Assembly: GCF_963924675.1 (NCBI RefSeq)
Contig: NC_089231.1
Coordinates: 71,485,191 to 71,549,190 of the forward strand
Reading direction: 5' to 3'
DNA from: Phocoena phocoena
Taxonomy: Eukaryota; Chordata; Mammalia; Artiodactyla; Phocoenidae
Length of the DNA: 64,000 nucleotides
Shown: one piece after another, positions 51,978-64,000 of the stretch
Numbering within the stretch: position 1 is the stretch's first letter
How the letters are laid out: each line of letters begins with the position of its first letter
The notes under the pieces: generated by a model
Told to the model about the DNA's origin: nothing
Databases searched by the model: none
What the model saw: only the letters and a program-made list of their open reading frames with translations
Made by a program: the position numbers and the translations under genes

Positions 51978-52164
51978 TCTCTACCGTTTTTTAAGAAGTG
52001 ACTCAGAAGATCCAAGGATAAAAACAGGGCAAACCGCCCACCCCAGGAGTGGTAGGCACTGTCATTCAGAGCCAGCTCACCTTTGTTAGGGGTTTATGAT
52101 GGGAGGGATTCAAATGGGCTTGGAACCAAGCTCTGGTGTTTAAAACTCTGTATAATTTTCTTAA

Positions 52165-52715
52165 AAAGTAAAACTATGTGATCCAGCCATTCCATGCCTA
52201 GGTATTTATCCAAGAGAAAACAAAATAGATGTCCCTACAGAGCCTTGCCCACAGATGTCCACAGAAGCTTTATTTGCAATGGCCCCAAACTGGAAACAAC
52301 CCAAATGCCCATCAAGGGGTGAATGGATAAGCCAACTGTGGGCTACCTATACAACGGAGTACTACTCGGCAATGAAAAAGGATGGGCTATTGATACACAT
52401 GACGACACGATGAAGCTCAAAATAATGATTCTGAGTGAAAGAAGCCGGACCGAAGAAAGAGCACTGGTTGCATTTATATAACAATCTAGAAGATGCAAAT
52501 GAATCTACAGTAACTGAAAGCAGATGAGTGGTTGCTCTGGGGGGGTCACAGAGAAGAAACTTGCATGTGCTGGAAATGCCCACTGTCTTTATTGTGATGA
52601 AAGCTTCAACAGGTGTACAAAGATGCCAACGCTCACCTGCTTATACGCTTTAAACATGTCCAGTTTACTGTATGTCAATTATACCTCAGTGAAGCTGTTT
52701 AAGAAAAGTTGAAAC
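52165..52715 (+). mobile_element. L1 3' fragment
   Basis: tatgtgatccagccattcca through gtatgtcaattatacctcag, a standard L1M 3' end including aagcagatgagtggttgctc. Confidence 0.82.
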
Positions 52716-52792
52716 TGCAGAAACCATCAACCACAAACCCGTTATACCTAGCAGTTATTTCATGAGCTTTTTTAAATTAAACAGACTAAATG

Positions 52793-52976
52793 GGGACTTC
52801 CCTGGTGGTCCACTGGGTAAGACTCCATGCTCCCAATGCAGGGGACCCAGGTTCGATCCCTGGCCAGGGAACTAGATCCCGCACGCATGCTGCAACTAAG
52901 AGTCTGCATGCTGCAACGAAGATCCCGTGTGCCACAGCTAAGATCCAGCACAGGCAAAATAAATAAATATTTAAGA
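52793..52976 (+). mobile_element. CHR-related SINE, intermediate length
   Basis: Head gggacttccctggtggtcca, 'catgctgcaac' repeats and an (AAAT)n tail. TSD aaacagactaaatg at 52779-52792 and 52977-52990, 14 bp and exact. Confidence 0.9.
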
Positions 52977-53415
52977 AAACAGACTAAATGAAAATATGTT
53001 TTAAGCAACTTAACTGATGGTAAGTCTCCTCCTTCTTCTTTGTCTAGGTGACACATCAGGGTGGGGAAAGAAGCAGGGACCATAATGGGGGAAAATTGAG
53101 GGGGGGTTCTATTAACATTTTTACATCTTCACTGATTTCTTAATAAAGCAGACATTCTTACACAGGAAAGCCATGTCCCTCCTCCCATTTGCACAGACAA
53201 AAAGAAATGCCTGACGATTATATTTGTAACGGGGAATCACACAGCCCATCATACTGGAAGGGACTTTAAAAGTCCCAACGTTAAAGGAAAAAAATGTCTT
53301 AACAGTTCACGAGAGGTTTCTGATTCTTTCCTGGGTCCTGGAGATCATAAAAGCCCTTTTTCCAATAAGTATAACTACCTGCTGGGAAAAAAGGACGCGC
53401 CAAGTGGCTCCTTAC

Positions 53416-53503
53416 CTTTTCTCTTGGTTCTCTAGCAGGCTCACTGCTCAGCTCAGAACACTTCTCACATGTGACTTCGTTGTTTGAAGCTGCACTTGAA
53501 AAC
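53416..53503 (-). CDS. KIAA1671: KIAA1671 second coding exon (88 bp, residues 518-547)
   Basis: Short exon with acceptor ctctgtgccag|GTTTTC and donor AAAAG|GTAAGG. Its first base completes the Leu-518 codon begun in the previous exon (CT+G), which restores the phrase LTKL-FSSAASNNEV. It then encodes 29 residues ending EPAREPREK and stops in phase 0. The length is not a multiple of three, so skipping this exon would shift the frame of everything downstream. It is too short for homology to be strong alone. Identification rests on both junctions matching the expected protein continuity (human reads FSSSASSNEV in my recollection) and on good splice consensus. No domain is recognisable; the segment is Ser/Glu-rich and probably disordered. 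Confidence 0.9.
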
Positions 53504-53719
53504 CTGGCACAGAGATCCAAGTTACTTGTACAGGGACCGGCAGCTGTGGCTCCCTCCAGCCCGCACCCCGTAACTAGCTCAGGAACCCAGGGGTGAAACC
53601 AGCACTGAGATCATCAAAGCAACACTGCCCAATTTCCTCCGAGAAGGGACATGTCCTTTGCAGTTGCCAAACCCCTCCGGCCCAGTGGGGACAGCCTACC
53701 TTAAACACAGCATCATCGG

Positions 53720-54090
53720 GGTAGCAGGAGCCCCAGGCTTGGGTGAAGAGACCTGGGTGCTAGTCCCAGCTCTCCTGCCTCCCCACTGAGGGAGCTTGGA
53801 TCAGGCTTGTGACCTCACTCATAAAACGGGGATAATTAACACCTCCCCAGTCTTTTGTAGGGCGGATAAGAGGCTACCCAAGGCCCTAATAGCTACGTGA
53901 AGTCGTTTAGAGAAGAGTGAAGATGCCCCAGGAGGGATAATTAATGGTTGTAACCTCACAATAGCAGCCCCACCGCAGAGACCACAGGGGCAGTGGGCAG
54001 TCGGGGCACGGGCCTGCCTCTGCCTCTCCGAGTGACCTGGGCCCAGTCATTATCCCTCTCTGGGCCTGTTTCCCCACTGTAAGGGGAAGA
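53720..54090 (+). repeat. two MIR-like fragments
   Basis: gtgctagtcccagctctcct with acctcactcataaaacgggg; then ggcccagtcattatccctct with gggcctgtttccccactgta. Confidence 0.68.
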
Positions 54091-54405
54091 GGGAGAAAGG
54101 GGAGTTCTGGAGCTACACTTTTTCCATCTCTGAAGAGTTCTCTGGAGCGGACGCTGAAAGATTAGCTCAGGGCTGGGGGCTGCAGAGAAGAGGGAGGTGA
54201 AAGAAATCAAACTGCTTAAACTTGACCCACACGCATCAGTCCAAGGTCTGCCTCCTGGGAGGCGTGAGGCTGTGCATGAGTTGTTTCTAAGCCCAGAGCC
54301 CCGGTTTCCCCTCCTGTCAGATGGGAATAACCTGAGACACTGGGGGATGCAGAGAGGGAAGGTGTGTGAGGTCCCCGACATGGGTGCCCCTTTCTCTGTT
54401 TTCTG

Positions 54406-54550
54406 GGTTTTTTTTTAATTTTTTTTATTATTATTATTTTGCCACGCTGTGCAGCTTGAGGGATATCGGTTCCCAGACCAGGGATTGAACCCGGCCCATG
54501 GCGGTGAAAGCGCCAAGTCCTAGCCATTGGACAGCCAGGGAATTCTCCCA
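54406..54550 (-). mobile_element. CHR-related SINE, short older type
   Basis: Reverse copy: T/ATT-rich tail then gccacgctgtgcagcttgag through cattggacagccagggaatt. TSD tttctctgttttctg at 54391-54405 and 54551-54565. Confidence 0.88.
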
Positions 54551-54567
54551 TTTCTCTGTTTTCTGAA

Positions 54568-54745
54568 TTCAGGGGTTCACGAGCCTGGCTGCACACGAAA
54601 ATCACTTGGGAAACTTTTAAAAACCACCACGACAAGGGCCCCTCCCCAGACCAGCTGAATCAGATTCTCTAGGGGGTGGGGTGGGGGCCAGGCATCGGTA
54701 TTTTTTTTTCCAGGTCATTCTAACTGCTGAGAGCCACTGGTCTAA
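54568..54745 (+). mobile_element. MER5A-like DNA transposon
   Basis: gaaaatcacttgggaaactt, agctgaatcagattctctag and gagagccactggtc follow the MER5A order. Confidence 0.78.
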
Positions 54746-55044
54746 CTCTGGCCAAGCTGGCTGCCCGGGTTCCCAGGGCCTGAAGGGCAGTCTGCCCAGA
54801 GCTCCCCTTGGAAGCTCCATCCCTGACAAAGTATGTCAGCGGCAGGCATGTCATTAACAAGCTGGCAGAAACCCCCGGCGGCATCCCTCTGTCCTGGCCG
54901 AGAAGCCACTTGTGGAAAAACGAAGGAGCAAGAGATGTCAGAGGCCAGGCCAAGCTTAGAAAATCATCAGTAACCATTAGGATTAATTGTATCATTTGGA
55001 GCTACAGCGTGTTGAGGGCTCCCTTGGGTTGAGTGACTCTCAGC

Positions 55045-55150
55045 ATTATCTCTCTGAGTCTTTGCCTTAATCCTTAAAGGCAGGTCTTAGCATCATTTCC
55101 GTTTTGGAGATAAAGAGACCGAGGCTCAAGGGGTAAAGCTACCCACCCAA
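55045..55150 (-). repeat. MIR fragment, antisense
   Basis: gagataaagagaccgaggct, aaggggtaaagctacccacc. Confidence 0.6.
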
Positions 55151-55357
55151 GTTATCATGACCCGTCTGATTGTTTTTGGGGCCATCCACAGAGGTTTAGG
55201 CCATATATTAGGTGTCCTCGGACTTCAGGAAAGGAAAGCTTAGCTATGGAGACAGGCTGAGCTGGAATTGCACCAGGCTCCCGACTTCCTCATGGTATTT
55301 CACCTTTCCTGTCCATATCTGTGAAATGGGCACAATATTTCCCCCTGAAAAGTGCAC

Positions 55358-55398
55358 AGAGGGGAACGTACGAGGAAATGTACGAGGAAACGTACGAG
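55358..55398 (+). repeat. 12-bp minisatellite with CGTACG core
   Basis: Three units of gaacgtacgagg / gaaatgtacgagg type in tandem, about 210 bp into the intron after the first coding exon. Confidence 0.8.
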
Positions 55399-55608
55399 GG
55401 CAGCTCCCCTGTCTCTCCACACCTCAGCTTCCTCATCTGAGGAACTGGAGCTAATGCCACTTCCTCTGCGGGCTGTGGGTCAACTGAGAGGGGGCGTAAG
55501 GCGCGCAGCAGGGAGCCTGGCGCCCTGCTATTTCCTTTCCCGAGGGGTCTCTGGTAAGGGGTTGAGGACCTTGGAGGCTGGGGGAAGCCAGTGGGATGCT
55601 CCCACTTA

Positions 55609-57246
<1,638 letters not shown>

Positions 57247-57499
57247 TCAGTGTCTGGGTTGAAGCAGAGGGATTTGGGGGATGGGGATCAAAAGACCAGA
57301 GTCCCGGGTCTGGACGACAGCTCTCCATCGACCACCGGGCCAGCCTGGGCCAGTGCCTTCACCTCTCAGCTGTGGGCAAAGGGCAGTGGACTAAATGGCC
57401 CGACTCTGAAGTTCATTCCGGCTCAAAGGATACAGAAAAGGTGCCAACACTCTCTTGGACTTTCCTGACTCAGCTAATCTCAAGGCCAGCTTTCAGGGT

Positions 57500-57650
57500 G
57501 AAAAGTGATGATCTCTGCCGTACAGGTATGGAAACCAACTCAGAGAGGCCAAGTAACCGACCTGAGGTCACTCAGAGAGTAAAGAGACAAAGCTGGGATT
57601 CGAACCCAGGTCAGACTCCAAATTCACACCACACGCTCCCAGCATAAACC
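57500..57650 (-). repeat. MIR fragment, antisense
   Basis: caactcagagaggccaagta, gctgggattcgaacccaggt. Confidence 0.78.
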
Positions 57651-57979
57651 CTGATGAGAGCCCTTCACCCCGCAGTACTTTCCCGTTTCAGAGCCCAGCC
57701 ACATCAGGCTGGTCCTGACCCTCGTCACAGCCAAGCAGAGAGGGTAGGTGACAAGCCCCACCTCACACAGCTAGCCAACGGTCACAAAGTTGGTCACAGG
57801 CCTTGGCACTCTAACCGTCCAGACAGTCCCTTATCTCTCCCTTCCTCAGTCCTTCCAGAAGCCTTAAAAGAAAGCCACCCTCATTTCCCACTCCACATGC
57901 TGCTGTGATTGTTTGCCTCTGGGCTCTTTTTGGTTGAACGCCTATTTTACGCTGGCTGCCTTCACAGTCTCAGTAAGAA

Positions 57980-58335
57980 GAGTATCAGCTAACGATGACG
58001 ATGACGAGAGTTTACCATGAGTGAGGCCTCAGGTAAGCCCAGTGCTTTCTCTGTTTTACAAATCACATCCTCTTTAGAACCCTAAGAGGCGGGTATGTGA
58101 TCGCCAGCCCCAGTTTTGCAGCGGCTCAGGCACAAGCCCCTTGTTCATCCAGTCATGAGCTCTGCTCTCTCAAGGCAGCAGCCCTCCTCTCTCATCCATC
58201 CTCCAATGACCTCGAGAAGCAGGGATTATCCTTATCTCCCTTATAAAGATGAAGGGAAAGGGCTCAGAGAGGTGGCCCGACTTGCCAACCATCACACAGC
58301 TGAAACGTGATCTCAAGTCCTGGACCCATTCAACT
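57980..58335 (-). repeat. two MIR fragments, antisense
   Basis: gtttaccatgagtgaggcct with cctctttagaaccctaagag; then ccttatctcccttataaaga with accatcacacagctgaaacg. Confidence 0.65.
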
Positions 58336-58967
58336 CTGCCTTTTTAACAATTATGTCCTCTTCCTTTCTGGTCTTAAAAAGTGCCAGACAAGCTGCTGTT
58401 CTTGATTCGTCCCCCACCCTAACCCCACCTTCACTCCAGTGCTCTCTTTCCTTACAAAACTGTCCCCAGCCTGCCCCCGTCTAGATGGGCTAAAAGTAGA
58501 AGGCACTTTAGTCCAACGCAAGCCTCCACTTCCCTTCCTGGGGCCCTACAATGCTGCCCCCAGCTCTGACTCACTCAGCAGCCTGCAGGAAAGAAAGGCA
58601 GACAGATTTTGATATTTTCTCTTCCTTACACACTCGATGGTGCTAAGAAGATTCCTTCTCCCCAAGGCGGAGAACACTGTCTAGACGGGGTTAGAGGCAG
58701 AAGAGAGGCACAGAAATGGAGAACGGGAAAATCGGAGACTTGGGAGGAACCCGTCTGCAAAGACTCGGGGTGGAGTTCTAAGGTGCTCAGGGTCCTGCCC
58801 CAAATCAGGACTGCTCATCGTTAGAGCCAGCTCCCGTGACCTCTGGGACACAGACATAGCCCGGACAGAGACACAGGACAAGAACAGGATTCAAAGGACA
58901 GAGAGAAAACTCCCTAGCAGAACCCACAGGAGCCCTGCCCACCCCCGGACACTCCAGCCCCACTTAC

Positions 58968-59033
58968 CCGAGCTGGCAGGTCCTGGCTGGGGACGTGTGA
59001 CTGCCAGAGAAAGCCAGCGGTATCGTGTCTCAT
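58968..59033 (-). promoter_or_regulatory. upstream ORF 2 (23 codons, closed by splicing)
   Basis: ATG at 59033-59031 (G at -3, A at +4) opens 22 codons beginning MRHDTAGFLWQSHVP, which reach the exon end exactly at a codon boundary. Splicing to 57170 adds CCG then TAA (57167-57165). The stop therefore lies two bases before the main AUG at 57162. That spacing would allow termination-coupled reinitiation or direct competition. The arithmetic is seen in the sequence; usage depends on the leader exon being real. Confidence 0.4.
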
Positions 59034-59062
59034 CTCCAACGGGGCTGTCCGCACACTCCCAT
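59030..59062 (-). promoter_or_regulatory. upstream ORF 1 (10 codons) in the leader exon
   Basis: ATG at 59062-59060 in strong context (G at -3, G at +4) opens a 10-codon frame, MGVCGQPRWR, that ends with TGA at 59032-59030. Its stop overlaps the next start as ATGA. If the leader exon is used, scanning ribosomes would meet this AUG before the main one, which would be expected to lower translation of KIAA1671. The frame is read directly; the regulatory role is inferred. Confidence 0.4.
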
Positions 59063-59433
59063 GGCAGGAGCCGGCAGGGGAGGGGAGGCTCGTCCCAGCA
59101 GGCTGAGTTTCAAGCAGGTCTGGGGAGACACAGGGCGAGAGCCTCAGTTCCGGGGTTCCGGCAATATGTGCACAGGCGGCGCAAAGGCTTTCGAGCTCCA
59201 ACTGCATCTGCTGGTGTCTCCGCCAGCTTGTAAAACTCACGCTCCTAGCAGCTTTTCAGTATTGTCGCCTTATCTATACACGTGGGCATCAAGGGTGCCG
59301 AGTACAAACCGTAGGTGCTCCATAAAAATCTCCCCCATTCCTCTGATACATGTTTACTGAGCACCGACCACGTTCACAAGGATGAATAAGAAATATCCCC
59401 TGCATCCAGGGACCTCAGAGTCTTGTGTGAGAA

Positions 59434-59460
59434 ACACACACACACATAGACACACACAAG
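59434..59460 (+). repeat. imperfect (CA)n microsatellite
   Basis: CA repeats interrupted by tagacacacaca. Confidence 0.8.
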
Positions 59461-59689
59461 CGATTACAACACTGGGCAATAAACATCATGGTTTATAAAG
59501 GGGGACATGGGAGCACAGGAAAAGGAGGATTAACTGTCTAAAATTGGGAGTGGTGGTCCCGGAAGACTCCCTCGGTTTAGAGGAGGGAACTCCAGAAGAC
59601 TCAAAGAGCTGGCTAATTTGGGAGCTATTTCCCCTGGTTCTCCTGATCAGCAGTATTTGTACATTGCATCTCTTGGAGGTCCTCACATG

Positions 59690-60020
59690 CCTCCTCAGGG
59701 CCCTTGCATGTGCTGTGCCTGTTCTCTGAGATATCCCTGTCACTACACACAGACGCAGGCCCTCCCCTAAGATTGCAGTCCAGACACAGCTGCCCCCCTC
59801 CAACCTAGTATAATCTCCCTCTTACGTGTCCAGAGAGACCCACAGACACTCAGCCAGACTCCTCATAGCTACACAGCTACATTTAATAGTTCATGATCCT
59901 TCATCTCACATCAATGGGAAGCCCCCAGGAGTCACCCTGAATCCCCAAGAGCTAGCACAGTGGCCTGGCAGATAAGAGCACTGAGCACATAATTATTGAG
60001 CGAATAAATAAATGAATGAA
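59690..60020 (+). repeat. L2 3' portion
   Basis: cagggcccttgcatgtgctg, agctagcacagtggcctggc, attgagcgaataaataaatg. Confidence 0.65.
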
Positions 60021-61329
60021 GAACTATTCTCCTGGCCCTGCTCCCCACCCTTCTAAGATTCTAAATAAGGGCCAGAGTCCTGAGTTTCATGACCCTAAGC
60101 AGTCTTGGTCACAGGTGAACTGGTTCCTCTGGCTCTGGCAAGTTCTGGTGTGGCCACAGGTCAATTGCTACTGAATGACAGAACCAAGGAGCTACGAAGA
60201 GCCCAGCTGGGAGCTCAACCTGCTGACCCCGCCTAGAGGCCCCACCAGTTTCACCTGATGCACTGCCTGGGACAGGCCGCCGTCAGACACCTGCTGTGAC
60301 CACATTAACCCCAGACTGTCTGTCACACCGGCTCATCTGCCCAAAGGTGGAATGAACGAATGCTTCTCTATACAGCTTTTCCTGGGAAGAACCACCAAGA
60401 GCGCTGTTGCTGAATCAGGGTTGATGGCTCACAAATGTTGCCCCCACTTTGGGATCTCTGAACCCATCTCAGTAGCCAGATTGCAGGGAAGGAAAAAGGG
60501 GAAACAAGAGAAAGGCTCTTGGTCCGCACCCCTCTTAACCAGAACGGTGTCTCTGTTATCTGTAATCTCCTTTCTATCTTGGGCTCCCTCTCAAGTTTCC
60601 ATTTGAAATGCCAGGCAGATGCCTGGTCTATAAATACGGTTGCATGAACAAATCGATGAATCAATCAATCAATCAATGAACAAAGGGGGATGAAAAAGAG
60701 TTTTTAAACCACCATAGTGGATGGCTAAATAATATTTTGAACTCTTTCCCAAACCTAGAAACCCATGATTCTCAGGTTTTCCTTTAACCTGTTGTAAAAT
60801 ACAAGGAAACCAACTGAAATGTTCGCTTTAAAATCTTGCTTTAAATGCATCACATATGTTATGCTTAATTTAAGAGATGTTAGTCTCTTCCAAAACATTT
60901 CAGAAGCCCACTCACACAGAGGACAGATGCTGTTTATTCCTGGGGTGGCCTCGCTCGCTCTTTTTAAATATATTAGCACGATGGCCAGAGCCAGGTAAAC
61001 AAGAGCTCCCTGGAGAAAGCAGGGACACCAGGTATGAGCTGCGTCTGGTTTTATCTACAAATAACCGTGAAGGTCGGCATGGGGGGACAGATGGGGAGCC
61101 AGGCTGATCTGGGAGGTCAGGAGGCTGCAGTGGACCAGGACACGGAGGATGCGGGGCAGCAGTGGGGGTAGTGGTGGGTGTACCTCTGCGGTTGCTGAAC
61201 CTGCCAGGTCCACCGGCTCGATCTCCCTGAATTAATCTGCAAGGTTTGAAATTCCCATTTCCTGCGATTTCATGCAGAGAAAACCATGTTCCTGAGGGTT
61301 GAGCCACCGAAACCGATCGTCACTGAAAT

Positions 61330-61460
61330 TAGACAGGCGTCGTTCACGAGCATTCATTCCTCCGATCCCTCTGACCTTCCTTCTACAAGCCAGGCTCTGT
61401 GCCGGGTGCTGGGGGTACAGCCGAGGAGCGCACAGGCTCCCAGGGAATCCGAGAGAACCT
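61330..61460 (-). repeat. L2 fragment, antisense
   Basis: gttcacgagcattcattcct, aggctctgtgccgggtgctg. Confidence 0.55.
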
Positions 61461-61904
61461 CACAGGGACAAGGCAGGAGAAGCCCTTCCGTTCAGAACCC
61501 AACCATTTGGTAGCTTCTCTCTCAGATTCAGAGGCGTTGATTCATTTCAACAGCTGTTGCCAATCTTTCATAATGACACCCCTAAATCCGATCTGGGAGC
61601 TCACAGTCATTCACTCAGCCATCTCTGGGTGCCGCTTCCTGGGAATGCCACAATCTGGTGAGGGCCGTGAGCCAGTCCTGACACCTTCCAGCGTCTTCCG
61701 GAATGTGACCTGGGCTCCCAAATCTGCAAATCCATCCTGTGTGGTGCCCCGTGTGAAGGGCCAAGTGCATGTCCAGGTCTCCCCAGGAAAGCAGGGCTGT
61801 GGTAAATGCATGAGCGTTGTCCATCCACAGGCCCCAGATGGAGGGGGACCAATGTCTAATATCGATGGAGTGTATGCATCCTCTCCTCTCCATCCCCATG
61901 GCTG

Positions 61905-62110
61905 TGGCCCCAGCTCATTCATTCATTCATTCATTCCAATACACAGTTACTGAACACCTAGCATGTACCAGGCTCTGGGGACACAGCAGTGAACAAAACA
62001 TACAGAAAGCCCTGTTCCCATGGAGCTGATGATCATGAACATAGGAAAAGACAATAAACGAAATAAATAAGCAAGAGGCATAGAATGCTGTCATTAGGTA
62101 AGTAACTTTC
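61905..62110 (-). repeat. L2 3' end, antisense
   Basis: ctcattcattcattcattca, cctagcatgtaccaggctct, acagcagtgaacaaaacata. Confidence 0.82.
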
Positions 62111-62129
62111 TCTGCTGGTGTCTCCTCCA

Positions 62130-62660
62130 ATCTGTTCTAGCAGCAGCCAGAGTGATTCTCTGATACACAGGGGCCACCATGTCACTCCCCACACCTCCCC
62201 ACTGCCCTCTGAATGAAGATCAAACTCCTTCCCTGGGGCCTGGCAGGATCTGGATCCTCTTCATCTCTCCAGCTTCAGTCTCATGATTGACACCTCCCCC
62301 TCCATCCATCTGTCTGTCTCTCACACTCACTCACATACTTACTGCAGCACATGAACCTCAGACAGGTCACAAGACACATCATGCTTTTTCCTCACCTTCC
62401 CGCCTCTACACTGCCATTTCCTACTGCCTGGCTAATCTCAGCTCCAAGCAGCCACCTCCTCCAGGAAGCCTTCCCTGATGCCCCAGGGTGGGTTCAGGTG
62501 CCTCTTCTCTGCTCTGGTATCTAACTCCCAGAGCTTCTCCCTAGCCCAGCACTGATCCCACATGTGGTGACTGCCTCTAGAGTGGGGGGAGCTCCAGGCC
62601 AGGAGGGTCCTGGGTCTGGTTCGCAGCTGTACTCCCAGGGTCTGATGCTGCACCGGACAT
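62130..62660 (+). repeat. L2
   Basis: gcagccagagtgattctctg, ccactgccctctgaatgaag, cacctcctccaggaagcctt, all L2 phrases in order. Confidence 0.78.
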
Positions 62661-62884
62661 AAAGTCAGTGTGCAAAAAATACCTCAAGGGAGAGCATCCC
62701 TGAAAGAAGAAAATAATAGTATCCAAGGCAGGCGTGGGTGTGGGAAAACTGACACGCTCATCTGCTCCCAGGTACAATGTAAGTTACAAAAGCAAGCTGG
62801 CAATATTCACTTTCCACTAGTATTACTGGAGACCCCATCAAGACTCAGGGACCACACTAAGTGACTCTGCACCTTCTGCCTTCT

Positions 62885-62970
62885 CCCGTGTAATATTCTC
62901 AACAATCTTGTGCTTTTCAGTTTATTACCACCATTCTACAGATGAGGGAAATGAGTCCGATCTCAAGCTA
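62885..62970 (-). repeat. MIR fragment, antisense
   Basis: ccaccattctacagatgagg, gggaaatgagtccgatctca. Confidence 0.6.
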
Positions 62971-63049
62971 GTGGGGGGTAGCGTTACAGTGGAAATCTTC
63001 TGACTATGAATCAAGTGTTTTCCCCCCATATACCTCACCCCCAAAATAT

Positions 63050-63180
63050 TCATTTATTTTTGACTCAGTAATCCCACGTCTAAAAACGTGTCCTATGGAA
63101 GGAATCTAAAGGAAGAGAAAACCATACACACCAAGATGCCCCCTGCAGTGTTGTCCATCCAAGTGCAGCAATAACGCACT
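63050..63180 (+). mobile_element. old L1M fragment
   Basis: gactcagtaatcccacgtct and ggaaggaatctaaaggaaga resemble L1M ORF2-end/3' UTR text. Short and diverged. Confidence 0.5.
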
Positions 63181-63360
63181 CTGAACTTAGGGTGATAACT
63201 CTTATTTGAAAAAACCCAGGACTCAGAAGCCATTTGAAATGTCACAGAAGTTGCAACGTCAGCGGGTAGACCAGATCTCCAGTTCCCAGTCTGCCCACAA
63301 GTGGCACAAAAATCCCTTCACACCACAAGGCCTGAGTTTGTGATCAGAAAAGATGGTTGC

Positions 63361-63674
63361 GGGACTTCCCTGCTTGCCAATGCAGGGGACACGGGTTCAA
63401 GCCCTGGTCCGGGAAGATCCCACATGCTGCAGAGCAACTAAGCCTGTGAGCCACAACTACTGAGCCTGCACTCTAGAGCCCGCGAGCCACAACTACTGAG
63501 CCCACGTGCCTAGAGCCCGTGCTCCTCAACAAGAGAAGCCACTGCAATGAGAAGCCCGCGCACCGCAACGAAGAGTAGCCCTCGCATGCCGCACCTAGAG
63601 AAAGCCTGCGCACAGCAACGAAGACCCAGCACAGCCAAAAATGAAAATAAATAAATAAATAAATTTATTTTTCC
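63361..63674 (+). mobile_element. CHR-type SINE with 5' internal deletion
   Basis: Head gggacttccct joins directly to gcttgccaatgcagggg. About 25 bases that include the tRNA A-box region in sister copies are missing. The remainder is a standard long form with an (AAAT)n tail. TSD aaaagatggttgc / aaaagatggctgc (63348-63360, 63675-63687). Confidence 0.9.
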
Positions 63675-64000
63675 AAAAGATGGCTGCCATGGCTATCATG
63701 GCAAAAACCTAGAAATAATCCACATTCTCCACAAAAGGTGAAAGTCTCTCAGCCACGTGTAAGGGGCTGTTCTGCATCTCTTGAAAGTGAGGACTGGGGA
63801 CCCTGTGCAGGAAAGTGAGAAGAGCTCATGAGAATGCTGTTGGAGAGAGGGTGGCAGGTGGGTAATTTTCTGTATTCAAGGCTGTGACAACGGCAAAAAT
63901 TGTTTATACAAATGGTCAAGGTCTGGAAGGGGAAAGGGACAGGTGAAAAGGAAATGTGTTGGGGACAAGGGTGGAACTGTTATATTTTTAAATTCCTTTT

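Larger units (their letters stand above)
58968..59119 (-). other. KIAA1671: probable 5' UTR exon of KIAA1671
   Basis: A 152-bp segment with a strong acceptor (ctctcgccctgtgtctccccag|ACCTGC, first base 59119) and a near-perfect donor (CTCGG|GTAAGTG, last base 58968). It lies 1.8 kb upstream of the start-codon exon. It has no long open frame and no repeat resemblance. It contains two AUGs with fair context (listed separately). Splicing to the acceptor at 57170 yields a 5' leader whose last uORF closes just before the main AUG. Position, orientation and splice quality suggest a noncoding leader exon. Without transcript data it could be an unused pseudo-exon, and further first exons should lie to the right. 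Confidence 0.5.
59120..64000. other. upstream intron, repeats only
   Basis: Right-hand end of the window. It contains L2 fragments, an L1M 3' fragment and a CHR SINE at 63361-63674. There is no CpG-island promoter, so the true transcription start is probably further right. Confidence 0.5.

Overview
This is mammalian nuclear DNA, almost certainly from a cetacean. The main evidence is fourteen tRNA-derived CHR-type SINEs (heads reading 'ggcttccctggtggcgcag', tails A-rich or (AAAT)n). They are typical of whales and their relatives and most have target-site duplications (TSDs) I can read. The window also holds old eutherian repeats (MIR, L2, MaLR LTRs, MER5A/MER20 DNA transposons, L1M 3' ends). 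I saw no bacterial, plasmid or phage features and no intact viral genes.

The only protein gene I can support is KIAA1671, on the minus strand. Its 5' end lies to the right and transcription runs leftward. Four coding exons are visible: 57162-55610 (start codon), 53503-53416, 49750-46976 (a 2,775-base exon) and 38269-38144. They have consensus splice sites and a continuous reading frame (junction phases 2, 0, 0, 0). Together they encode residues 1-1514 with no premature stop. A probable 5' untranslated exon sits at 59119-58968 and carries two short upstream ORFs. From memory the human protein is about 1,800 residues, so the C-terminal part, with its tankyrase-binding-protein-like domain, should be encoded to the left of this window.

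Layout: 1-38143 is intronic, mostly MIR/L2/L1 fossils, with a 200-N assembly gap at 32746-32945. 38144-57170 holds the four coding exons separated by repeat-dense introns. 57171-59119 holds one 5' intron and the putative 5' UTR exon. 59120-64000 is a further 5' intron. CHR SINEs are very unevenly spread: one lies in the first 31 kb and thirteen lie in the remaining 33 kb.

I did not find a new enzymatic or defence system. The observations most worth a second look are the upstream-ORF arrangement, in which two uORFs overlap by ATGA and splicing creates the second stop 2 nt before the main start; a decayed tandem array of L2-3'-like units at 8.2-9.0 kb; lineage-specific SINEs stacked 50 bp from the acceptor of the giant exon; and a thrice-repeated R-P-[LV]-S motif in the first coding exon. 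Family names for old repeats come from recognising consensus phrases by eye, so borders are good to about 10-30 bp unless a TSD is given.
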